Source: Paenibacillus_AR mesotrionivorans (GTDB lineage Bacteria; Bacillota; Bacilli; Paenibacillales; NBRC-103111). Taken from it: 64,000 nt of DNA. The translations under genes and the position numbers were made by a program. Where the stretch lies: positions 480,645-544,644 of the forward strand of contig NZ_JBJURJ010000001.1 in the NCBI RefSeq assembly GCF_046098205.1, given 5' to 3'. Within the stretch, counting starts at the first letter, position 1. Every line of letters begins with the position of its first letter. The notes under the pieces were generated by a model. The model worked only from the letters and a program-made list of their open reading frames with translations. It was not told the DNA's origin and ran no database searches. This document shows, piece by piece, positions 9,122-15,975 of the stretch.

Positions 9122-10282
9122 TTAGCCTACCTGTGCCACAATCTTCTGCGCGCCGTCAGCCATGGAATCCGCGGCAATGATGTTCAGCCCGGATTCCCCG
9201 AGAAGCCGCTTGCCCTGCTCCACATTGGTACCCTCGAGACGGACTACCAACGGGCGGTCCAACCCCACCTGCTTCGCCGCTTCGATGACACCTCCCGCAA
9301 TCACATCACAGCGCATGATCCCGCCGAATATATTAACGAAAATCCCCTTAACCTTCTCATCCTTCAGAATGATCTTGAAGGCCTCGGTCACCTTCTCCGC
9401 TGTCGCGCCGCCGCCCACATCCAAGAAATTCGCCGGTTCCCCACCGTAATATTTAATGATATCCATCGTCGCCATAGCCAAGCCCGCCCCATTGACCATA
9501 CAGCCGATATTGCCGTCCAGCGCAATGTAGGACAGATCGAATTTGGAGGCTTCAATCTCCTTCTCGTCCTCTTCGTCCAAATCCCGCAGCGCCTGGATAT
9601 CCGGGTGCCGGTAAAGCGCATTGGAGTCGAAGTTCAGCTTGGCGTCCAGCGCCATCACCTGGCCGTCGCCGGTGACCACCAGGGGATTAATCTCCGCAAT
9701 GGAACAATCCTTATCGATAAAGGCATGATAAAGCGCTGTCATAAATCCGACAGCCTTTGACACCAGCTTATCCGGAATGCGGATCGCATATGCCAGCTTC
9801 CGGGCCTGGAAGGCCTGAAGTCCAACAGCAGGATCTATGACCTCCTTGAAAATCTTCTCTGGGGAATGGGCAGCCACCTCTTCAATCTCGGTGCCCCCTT
9901 CCTCGGAGGCCATCATCACCACCCGGCCTGTTGCCCGGTCCACCACCACGCCGATGTAATATTCCTTCTTGATGTCACAGCCCTGTTCAATCAGAAGCCG
10001 CTTGACCACCTTGCCCTCAGGGCCGGTTTGATGAGTGACCAACACCTTACCAAGGATCTGTTCGGCAAAGCTGCGGACCTCATCGGGGTTGCGGGCCACC
10101 TTGACTCCTCCCGCTTTCCCTCGGCCTCCGGCATGAATCTGCGCCTTCACCACAACCACGGTCGTCCCCAAAGCCTTAGCTGCTTCCACTGCCTCTTCCG
10201 CTGAAAACGCAACAATGCCATCGGGAACCGCGACTCCGTACTGCTTCAAAACAGCCTTGCCCTGATACTCGTGGATATTCAT
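9122..10282 (-). CDS. sucC: Succinyl-CoA synthetase beta subunit (ATP-grasp)
   Basis: Nucleotide-binding ATP-grasp subunit of succinyl-CoA synthetase. The start is the ATG at 10282 (MNIHEYQGKAVLKQYGV, 386 residues), preceded by GGGAGG; the ATG at 10306 would need residues not found in the family. Characteristic motifs are KAQIHAGGRGKAGGVK near the N-terminus, the metal-binding EINPLVV and ALDAKLNFD in the middle, and the C-terminal GGIMRCDVIA and RLEGTNVE. The upstream 230 bases separate it from a zinc-ribbon gene on the same strand that has its own terminator. Confidence 0.98.
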   Translation of the reverse strand: MNIHEYQGKAVLKQYGVAVPDGIVAFSAEEAVEAAKALGTTVVVVKAQIHAGGRGKAGGVKVARNPDEVRSFAEQILGKVLVTHQTGPEGKVVKRLLIEQGCDIKKEYYIGVVVDRATGRVVMMASEEGGTEIEEVAAHSPEKIFKEVIDPAVGLQAFQARKLAYAIRIPDKLVSKAVGFMTALYHAFIDKDCSIAEINPLVVTGDGQVMALDAKLNFDSNALYRHPDIQALRDLDEEDEKEIEASKFDLSYIALDGNIGCMVNGAGLAMATMDIIKYYGGEPANFLDVGGGATAEKVTEAFKIILKDEKVKGIFVNIFGGIMRCDVIAGGVIEAAKQVGLDRPLVVRLEGTNVEQGKRLLGESGLNIIAADSMADGAQKIVAQVG

Positions 10283-10463
10283 GGCTTCGAGTCCTCCCTC
10301 ATTCATTATGAAACAGGGTCATGCATCTTGAATCCTTATTCGCCTTCCTGGGTAAATAATCCTTCACACAATCGTCAATTATGACAATTTAGAAAATCTT
10401 TTCATATTGTATCACGTCCGAAGAAACTTTGCCTTTATTTTTAAATGGGAATCATTATTTTTA

Positions 10464-10499
10464 AGAAAAAAACACCGGCTCCAGTGAGCACGGTGTTTT
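10464..10499 (-). terminator. Rho-independent terminator after the zinc-ribbon gene
   Basis: Stem AACACCG/CGGTGTT (10471-10477 with 10491-10497) followed on the minus strand by a T run. It lies about 17 bases after the stop of the gene ending at 10517. The T run on the other side makes it plausibly bidirectional. Confidence 0.75.
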
Positions 10500-10516
10500 G
10501 GCCTGTTCCTGCATCA

Positions 10517-10789
10517 TTACAGCCCTTGTCCGGGATTGGTGTTTTGCCGCGGCTCCCTTTCCGCCTGCTTCACAAAACGGAGCTCATTACCGGTAAATCC
10601 GCACACCCGGCATTGAATATTCGGCTCCGGTTCCGCAATCTGCAGCGGATCCTCCTGGACCGTTACGGAGCCTGTAATGGCATCCTTCATGAAGCTTTGG
10701 CTATAAGTGGTCACCACGTTGAACTTCACCCGGTTGGAACGGCAATTGGGGCAAAAATAAGGCTTATCCTGCATTTGGTTATCTGTCAT
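10517..10789 (-). CDS. Small zinc-ribbon protein of unknown function
   Basis: A 90-residue protein starting at the ATG at 10789 behind GAGGTGAG. It has two cysteine pairs, FCPNC at the N-terminus and QCRVCG near residue 66, spaced as in a zinc ribbon. There are no membrane segments or signal peptide. The C-terminal 20 residues are polar and probably disordered (QAEREPRQNTNPGQGL). I do not recognise a named family. It stands alone between sucC and a small plus-strand frame and has its own terminator, so it is a monocistronic gene. A nucleic-acid-binding or housekeeping zinc function is only a guess. Confidence 0.7.
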   Translation of the reverse strand: MTDNQMQDKPYFCPNCRSNRVKFNVVTTYSQSFMKDAITGSVTVQEDPLQIAEPEPNIQCRVCGFTGNELRFVKQAEREPRQNTNPGQGL

Positions 10790-10935
10790 TATGCTCACCT
10801 CTATCCCCAGTATTCCCCAGAGACAGGTGTATCTATTCTTGGAAGAGCCAACGGAAAATAGGTTTATGCGGGATGAAAAAACTATCACTCTTCCAGAATT
10901 TTAGAAGAATATAGTATTCAGGAAGGAGTGATCTT

Positions 10936-11116
10936 ATGGCATTCCCTTATGGAGGACCTTCCGCTCCGCCGGCAGATACGACGGGCAGGAATGCTGCATA
11001 TCCGCAGCCGCTTCAGGCCGGAACGGTATGTGGGCAGCTTTGCGGAATGTCCACTGCTCACCAGGGATGAAATCCGCACTTTTGTATCCCGTCAAAAGGA
11101 TTACTATTTTGTCTAA
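10936..11116 (+). CDS. Short ORF region; two overlapping frames, product uncertain
   Basis: An AAGGAG ribosome binding site at 10923-10928 precedes the ATG at 10936. This frame encodes 44 residues (MAFPYGGPSAPPADTTGRNA...) and stops at 11070. The frame shifted by one base is open from 10928, with an ATG at 10949, to the TAA at 11116, and its tail ECPLLTRDEIRTFVSRQKDYYFV... reads more like protein than the tail of the first frame. The two could be parts of one protein joined by a frameshift near 11020, or the first frame could be a real micro-protein. I do not recognise either. Confidence is low. Confidence 0.3.
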
Positions 11117-11305
11117 ATCTGCGATTGCCCGAGAAATACACCATTTATTCTCCACTCTCTTTCCGGCTGCGGTTATAAGAGCCCTTCCCTTTTTTATTGG
11201 GTTTGACTCTGGTAACCGGGCTCCGGACCCAGGTTTGTCTGCCGATATCGGTCCTGCGCCGCTGTTTCATGTGCTTAGCCTCCATTAAAGAAATTTCATA
11301 TATGT

Positions 11306-11377
11306 GGAGATCAACCGGATTTGAACCGGTGATAACGGGGTCGTGCCCCGCCGCGGTAGCCATTTCGCCATGATCCC
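11306..11377 (-). tRNA. tRNA-like gene, apparent anticodon ACG (Arg), lacking U33
   Basis: The acceptor stem GGGATCA/TGATCTC closes with one G-U pair. The T arm ACCGG-TTCAAAT-CCGGT is perfect. The anticodon stem GCGGG/CCCGT encloses the loop GCACGAC, which contains no T at all, so the universal U33 is missing. The D stem pairs only at three positions (GCG/CGC). No CCA is encoded. It begins one base after the CCA of the neighbouring tRNA-Phe, so the two are transcribed together. It may be a pseudo-tRNA or a regulatory tRNA mimic; an ordinary arginine tRNA is unlikely. Confidence 0.6.
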
Positions 11378-11378
11378 A

Positions 11379-11454
11379 TGGTGGTCGGAGCCGGGTTTGA
11401 ACCGGCGACGCATGGTTCTTCAAACCATCGCTCTACCAACTGAGCTATCCAACC
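11379..11454 (-). tRNA. tRNA-Phe (GAA), atypical, with encoded CCA
   Basis: A full cloverleaf of 73 bases plus CCA. The acceptor is GGTTGGA/TCCGACC, the D arm GCTC-AGTTGGTA-GAGC, the anticodon arm ATGGT-TTGAAGA-ACCAT (anticodon GAA) and the T arm GCCGG-TTCAAAC-CCGGC. Base 37 is G, where bacterial phenylalanine tRNAs normally carry A, and pair 27-43 is A-U. The gene lies outside any large tRNA cluster, paired only with the odd tRNA-like gene at 11306-11377. It is probably an extra isoacceptor, not the main one. Confidence 0.85.
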
Positions 11455-12301
11455 ATTGCTGCCAAAAGCGCCTTAAACTTGAAAAAGTAAACAGGAACAT
11501 ACGTTCCGTGTAGGGGTACAAAAAAACCGCTTGTTTAGCCGTAGCCACTTGCACTTGTTCTCCAGGTTCAGCCTTGGAAAAGTATGTGCAAATGGACCAC
11601 TTGCCGGATGCAAGCAGCCTTTTACGTACGGTTCTATGGATCTACGGATCTACGGATTCAAAGAAGAATCAGTCCGTGATTCATGATCACGTCAGCTCCG
11701 TCCTCCTTGCCGAAGGATTGGACAGCCCCAACGATGTACGTAAAATATACTGATGCAGGGTATGAAATAGGCTTGAAAAAAAGTGACTAAATCGTTCATG
11801 CTCATAAAATGACCGGAATCTCATCGCCTATCCCTTCCTTTCACCAGAATTTTTCGTTCATCGTTGTCTTTAACCGCTTCTTAAGTTTAACGCGTTACCG
11901 CTTTACACAATTGATATTATCATGGTATTTTATAGATGTCAACCCTTTTTCTTCTATTTCCTCGCCTTTTTTTATTCCTCCAAAAATATAAAAAGACCGC
12001 CGGCTCCCCAGCGGTCTTTTCCAATCCGGACAAATCCGTTCACATCACGGCTCTGCCTATATGTCCCCCACAGCTATGGAGAGACGGATTTGGAAAAAGG
12101 ACACGCAGCGGGGCCGTATGCTTTTAAATGTAAATGAAAAGATTAGCTTATTCATCCCCGCTCACGCTCCTTTCTTTTTCCTGAATTTAACTTATCTTAA
12201 TGCAAGCTCATGTTGACTGTCAAGGGAAAGAATTCATCATGTGTCATTGGAAAAGAAAAGGAAACATAAACATTACTTGAAGAAACGGGAGGTGGCTGGC
12301 A
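11455..12301. other. gene-free region between the tRNA pair and the DUF2935 gene
   Basis: No convincing coding frame. At about 11545-11625 several short inverted repeats are nested (for example CCACTTGCAC with GTGCAAATGG, and CTTGC with GCAAG), suggesting a structured RNA or a decayed mobile element. GGATCTAC is directly repeated near 11639-11656, and GAATCAGTCCGTGATTC near 11667 is a short hairpin. A terminator lies at 11986-12020. The last 160 bases before the DUF2935 gene contain a TTGACT box near 12214 that could be its -35. Confidence 0.5.
11986..12020 (-). terminator. Terminator-like hairpin
   Basis: 9-bp stem AAAGACCGC/GCGGTCTTT (11992-12000 with 12011-12019). The minus-strand side continues into TTTATATTTTTGG and the plus side into TTTTCC, so it may work in both directions, stronger on the minus strand. 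It insulates the tRNA pair from the plus-strand genes. Confidence 0.65.
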
Positions 12302-13117
12302 GTGGATGGTTTTGTGATGCGCTCCTTGGACGAAATCCAGTTTTGGTCGAGAATCATGAAGGAGCACTCTTTATTTCTGAAGCTGGGCTTTCGGTGTGAG
12401 GACACGCAGTTGATTCAGGAGGCAAACGGATTTTATGCCCTGTTTGAGCAGATTGAAGCAAGATCCCATGCATTTTCGCCGGCCACTGACCCCGAGCAAA
12501 TCCGCAAATTCAACACCGAAGTTTTTACTGCTGCAACCCACATTTGGGCCTTCAAGCGAAAGATATTGGGGCTGATATTAAGCTGCAAGCTGCCCGGCGG
12601 CAATAACTTCCCCCTTCTGGTGGACCACGTCAGCAGAGAAGCCAATTACTTCCGGAGCCGCCTGGTTGAGCTGAACCAAGGCTGCCTGGAGCCTCTGCCT
12701 GATGCGATTATCGACGAGAATGTGTTTTTCCTCAAAATCATGGCCGATCACGCCAAATTCATCAGCCATCTGCTGGATCCTTCTGAGCGAAAGCTGGTGG
12801 AGCAGGCCAGGGAATTCAGCCATGATTTCGACCAATTGCTGTGGCAGGCTCTGGATCTCAGCTCTATGCGGCCCCAGTCCCAAACACCGCCTCTCCTCAG
12901 TCAGTTTTTGGACCAGAATAAGGTTTCGGTCACCAGCCTGCGCGATTTCAAAAAAACCGCCCGGGATCTCATTGAAGCCTGCCGGATCAAAAGCATCATC
13001 CATCCCCTGCTGGCGGATCATGTTTACCGCGAGGCAGAACGGTTCCTGACACTGATCGAAATGTTTGAGCAATGTCTCACCGGTAGCGCAGCCCCTAACC
13101 CGAGCTTCCGGTATTAA
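12302..13117 (+). CDS. DUF2935 family protein
   Basis: A 271-residue cytoplasmic protein starting at the GTG at 12302 behind GGGAGG. It is made of two similar all-helical halves, as in the DUF2935 family. The first half carries FWSRIMKEHSLFL (about residues 14-26) and the second FFLKIMADHAKFI (about 143-155), each with the conserved histidine and acidic residues that may bind metal. Family members occur widely in Bacilli and Clostridia with no established function. The gene is monocistronic; the next gene, comM, begins 150 bases downstream after a hairpin. Family membership is judged from the repeated motif and is fairly secure; function is unknown. Confidence 0.8.
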   Translation: MDGFVMRSLDEIQFWSRIMKEHSLFLKLGFRCEDTQLIQEANGFYALFEQIEARSHAFSPATDPEQIRKFNTEVFTAATHIWAFKRKILGLILSCKLPGGNNFPLLVDHVSREANYFRSRLVELNQGCLEPLPDAIIDENVFFLKIMADHAKFISHLLDPSERKLVEQAREFSHDFDQLLWQALDLSSMRPQSQTPPLLSQFLDQNKVSVTSLRDFKKTARDLIEACRIKSIIHPLLADHVYREAERFLTLIEMFEQCLTGSAAPNPSFRY

Positions 13118-13196
13118 CTCATATTAGATGGCCGTCCCTCAGCCTGTTTACATTCAGCTGCGGCTGCTGTAAGATAAATTCAAACGGTTATGATGG

Positions 13197-13272
13197 AAGC
13201 ACCTCTTGCCGACTTCTTACTGACTGTGCCATACGGCGCAGGCCGGTATAGTCCCGGGGGTGCTTTTTCGTG
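13197..13272 (+). promoter_or_regulatory. Hairpin that covers the comM ribosome binding site (possible attenuator or terminator)
   Basis: AAGCACCTC (13197-13205) can pair over nine positions with GGGGTGCTT (13257-13265), and the stem is followed by a T run at 13264-13268. The right arm contains the GGGGGTG ribosome binding site of comM, whose GTG start is at 13270. A second stem TGTGCC/GGCGCA lies inside. It may be the terminator of the DUF2935 gene, a translational switch for comM, or both. Confidence 0.5.
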
Positions 13273-14829
13273 TACGGAAAATTAATGAGTGCTTGTGTGG
13301 CCGGAATTGACGGTGTGCTGGTGGAGGTGGAAACGGACATTGCCAACGGCCTGCCGTTTTTTCAGGTGGTGGGTCTGCCGGACAACGCCATCCGGGAGTC
13401 TACGGAACGGGTGCGGGCGGCCATCCGTAACAGCGGCTTTACTTACCCAATGGAGCGGATAACCGTGAACCTGGCTCCGGCGGATGTGCGCAAGGAGGGC
13501 TCTGCCTTCGACTTGGCCATTGCTGCGGGGATTCTGGAGGCCAGCGGGCAAATCCGGTTAGAGGATGCGGCGGATACCCTGTGGATCGGAGAGCTGGCGC
13601 TGGACGGCTCCCTGCGCCCGGTGTCGGGCGTGCTGTCCATGGTGCATCAGGCTGCCCGGCAAGGGCTGAGGCGGGTGGTGCTGCCTATAGAAAATGCCAG
13701 GGAGGCTGCTCTTGTGGGGCTGTTGGAGGTAGTGACGATAAGGGAGCTGCGGGAATTGGCGGATCCGTTGGTGTTGACCCGGGTGTGGGCGGAAACGCAA
13801 GAGTCTGTGGAGCCTTCAAGTGCGGGCAGAACAGCGGACTCTGGCAGCGGACTGCCTTCAGAAGAGGATTACGCGGATGTCTGCGGGCAGCACCAAGCCA
13901 AACGGGCGCTGGTGATTGCAGCCTCCGGCAAGCATAATCTCTTATTTATCGGGCCTCCGGGCACAGGCAAAACCATGCTGATGCGGCGGCTTCCCACCAT
14001 TCTGCCGGAGATGGATGATGAGGAAGCACTAGAGGTTACCAAAATCTACAGTGTGGCGGGCAGGCTGACAGACCGGGGCCAGCTGCTGCGTCTGCGGCCC
14101 TTCCGCTCCCCGCATCATACGGTATCCCCCAGCGGTTTGGCCGGCGGCGGGTCCGTCCCCAAGCCCGGCGAGATCAGCCTGGCTCATCATGGTGTGCTGT
14201 TTCTCGATGAGCTGCCGGAATTCAGCCGTTTGTCCCTGGAGGTGCTGCGCCAGCCGCTGGAGGACCGAAAGGTCACCATCGGGCGGGCCCGGGCCACCTA
14301 CACCTATCCGGCCCACTTTTTGCTGACGGCCTCCATGAACCCTTGTCCCTGTGGATTCTACGGAACCGAGTCGGACACAGAGGCCTGCACCTGCTCGCCG
14401 CTTAAGGTGGCGCATTACCGCTCCCGGATATCCGGCCCCTTGCTGGACCGGATCGATCTCCATGTGGAGGTGCCGCGCACCCGCTATGAGGATCTGGCAT
14501 TTACCGATACGGGCGGCCATTTATCCTCCCAGGAGATGCGTGAACAGGTGATGTCTGCCCGGCGCATCCAGGACCGGCGTTATGAGGGATCATCTTACCG
14601 GTACAACGGAGAGCTGAGCGGCCGGGCGCTGCGCCAATTCTGCCGTCCGGCTCCGGAAGCGGAGGCTCTCTTGGCCTCTGCCTTCCAGGTCATGGGCTTA
14701 AGCGTCCGCGCCCATGACCGCGTGCTTAAGCTGGCCAGAACCATTGCCGATCTGGAAGGCTCCGGGGATATCCTGCTGAACCATCTGGCCGAAGCGCTGC
14801 AGTACCGGAAGCTGGACAAAAAAAGCTAG
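13270..14829 (+). CDS. comM: ComM/YifB family Mg-chelatase-like AAA+ ATPase
   Basis: A 519-residue AAA+ protein of the YifB/ComM family. In Gram-negative bacteria ComM is a branch-migration helicase acting in natural transformation; the role in Firmicutes is less studied. It begins at the GTG at 13270 (MYGKLMSACVAGIDG, matching the family N-terminus). A Lon-protease-like fold at about residues 20-165 is followed by the AAA+ domain with Walker A GPPGTGKT, Walker B FLDELPE, the conserved MNPCPCG cysteine box and the C-terminal chelatase helical domain. Related genomes carry it next to yraN and dprA on the same strand. Here it is on the opposite strand to both and 15 kb away from yraN, which suggests rearrangement. 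Confidence 0.93.
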   Translation: MYGKLMSACVAGIDGVLVEVETDIANGLPFFQVVGLPDNAIRESTERVRAAIRNSGFTYPMERITVNLAPADVRKEGSAFDLAIAAGILEASGQIRLEDAADTLWIGELALDGSLRPVSGVLSMVHQAARQGLRRVVLPIENAREAALVGLLEVVTIRELRELADPLVLTRVWAETQESVEPSSAGRTADSGSGLPSEEDYADVCGQHQAKRALVIAASGKHNLLFIGPPGTGKTMLMRRLPTILPEMDDEEALEVTKIYSVAGRLTDRGQLLRLRPFRSPHHTVSPSGLAGGGSVPKPGEISLAHHGVLFLDELPEFSRLSLEVLRQPLEDRKVTIGRARATYTYPAHFLLTASMNPCPCGFYGTESDTEACTCSPLKVAHYRSRISGPLLDRIDLHVEVPRTRYEDLAFTDTGGHLSSQEMREQVMSARRIQDRRYEGSSYRYNGELSGRALRQFCRPAPEAEALLASAFQVMGLSVRAHDRVLKLARTIADLEGSGDILLNHLAEALQYRKLDKKS

Positions 14830-14831
14830 CC

Positions 14832-15227
14832 TCACTCCCCCACCAGCCAGGTTTTGGCCTCCTCCGGGTCGCTGTAGTGGCGGATTGTAAAGGGAAATCC
14901 GCTTTCCCGGTTCTTAAGGAGCCGCTCCCACTTCCGCTTAGCCCCGAAGGACATCCCAACCAAAGCTAATCGGAGGATACGGCTTTGGAGGGTGTCCAGG
15001 TTATTCAGCAGAGCCCCCAGCACCCGGGGGTTGAGCTTGGTTTTGTACAGGTCCACCCAAACCGGAAGCCGCTTGGGCTGGTTCAGCAAAAACATCTCCT
15101 CTTCCTTCATCAGCCGGATTAGCGCCTCTTCTTGTTCATAATAGCTGCCGTATTTCAAACAATGGATCTCTCCGTTCTTGTAGAAATAAGGAAAGATGGA
15201 GCCACCGGGGGATTTGACAAGGGCCAT
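14832..15227 (-). CDS. Hypothetical protein, possibly STAS/SpoIIAA-like
   Basis: 131 residues, start ATG at 15227 behind AAGGAGG. The pattern is an N-terminal beta-rich part (SIFPYFYKNGEIHCLKYG), a helical middle, then a strand-helix end with LALVGMSFGAKRKWERL and EEAKTWL. This resembles the single-domain STAS/SpoIIAA-like fold, but the resemblance is by eye only. No catalytic motif or membrane segment is visible. It converges tail to tail with comM, two bases apart, and lies 28 bases after the tmrB-like gene on the same strand, so the two may form an operon. Confidence 0.6.
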   Translation of the reverse strand: MALVKSPGGSIFPYFYKNGEIHCLKYGSYYEQEEALIRLMKEEEMFLLNQPKRLPVWVDLYKTKLNPRVLGALLNNLDTLQSRILRLALVGMSFGAKRKWERLLKNRESGFPFTIRHYSDPEEAKTWLVGE

Positions 15228-15255
15228 GGTACAGGCCTCCTTATGGAATGGACCA

Positions 15256-15846
15256 TTATTTGCGAATATGGCGGAGAAGCGTAAACATGCGGTCCTTCCA
15301 CTTCTTCAACGGGCTTCTGTAGTCCGGCAGCAGCACCAGTCCGCTTCTTGAGGCAATTTCTTGAACCACGTCATCTATGCTGAGTTGATCGGTCATAATT
15401 TTCTCTTCCGTGATATGGTGGGTAAACGCATACAGGCAGCGGTCAATCTGCGCCTTGGCCCAGGTTTCGCCCCTCTGGAGCCGTTTGTTCAGACGCTTCT
15501 CCAGAACCGGCCGTTCCGCAGACAGGATATAGTGTTGGACCTCAAACCCTTCCCGCCGCAGCCTGCCGATGATTTCGTCGAAATATTCCGGGTGGGTTAC
15601 CGTCATGGGGGCAATGATCACCCCGTCAAACCTTCCCGCCAGGTCCTTCAGCATCTCATAATTGAACAGCCGCCACTGGGGATAATCCTGAAAATCCTTC
15701 ATCCGCAGCCGGCGCGGCATATTCTTAAACAGGAAATAACCGATATTCTCCGGGTCATACACGAATGAACCCGGCAGCCGCCGGTGCAATTCATAGGCAC
15801 TGGTCGTTTTGCCGGAGCCGAAGGCCCCGTTTATCCAAAGAATCAT
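15256..15846 (-). CDS. tmrB: TmrB-like ATP-binding protein (tunicamycin-resistance family)
   Basis: A 196-residue P-loop protein very close in layout to B. subtilis TmrB. Shared features are MILWINGAFGSGKT at the N-terminus with the Walker A GAFGSGKT, the FVYDPE and DFQDYPQWRLFNY boxes, APMTVTHPEYFDEIIGRLR, and QIDRC followed by LSIDDVVQEIA. TmrB is a membrane-associated ATP-binding protein that confers tunicamycin resistance when overproduced. Whether this copy does so is unknown; the family also contains uncharacterised nucleoside-kinase-like members. The start ATG at 15846 matches the family N-terminus exactly. It is followed by a 131-residue hypothetical gene. No antibiotic biosynthesis genes are nearby. 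Confidence 0.85.
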   Translation of the reverse strand: MILWINGAFGSGKTTSAYELHRRLPGSFVYDPENIGYFLFKNMPRRLRMKDFQDYPQWRLFNYEMLKDLAGRFDGVIIAPMTVTHPEYFDEIIGRLRREGFEVQHYILSAERPVLEKRLNKRLQRGETWAKAQIDRCLYAFTHHITEEKIMTDQLSIDDVVQEIASRSGLVLLPDYRSPLKKWKDRMFTLLRHIRK

Positions 15847-15935
15847 ATAGTAGATTTTTCCTTCCCCTGCCCATAAGCGGATATGAATGAATCGCTGTCA
15901 GTATACTCCGTCCGGGATAAATTTTCCAGGAATAA

Positions 15936-15970
15936 AAAGAAAGAACCCGCTACCGGAGCCGGGTTCATAT
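15936..15970 (-). terminator. Rho-independent terminator of the CUT1/apiosidase operon
   Basis: On the minus strand GAACCCGG/CGGGTTC hairpin followed by TTTCTTTTTATT, immediately after the stop of the gene ending at 15976. Confidence 0.8.
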
Positions 15971-15975
15971 CTACT

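Noticed and set aside
10340..10430. sucC promoter boxes (TTGACG, TACAAT)
   Set aside because: No pair of boxes at 16-18 bp spacing was convincing, so no promoter was annotated.
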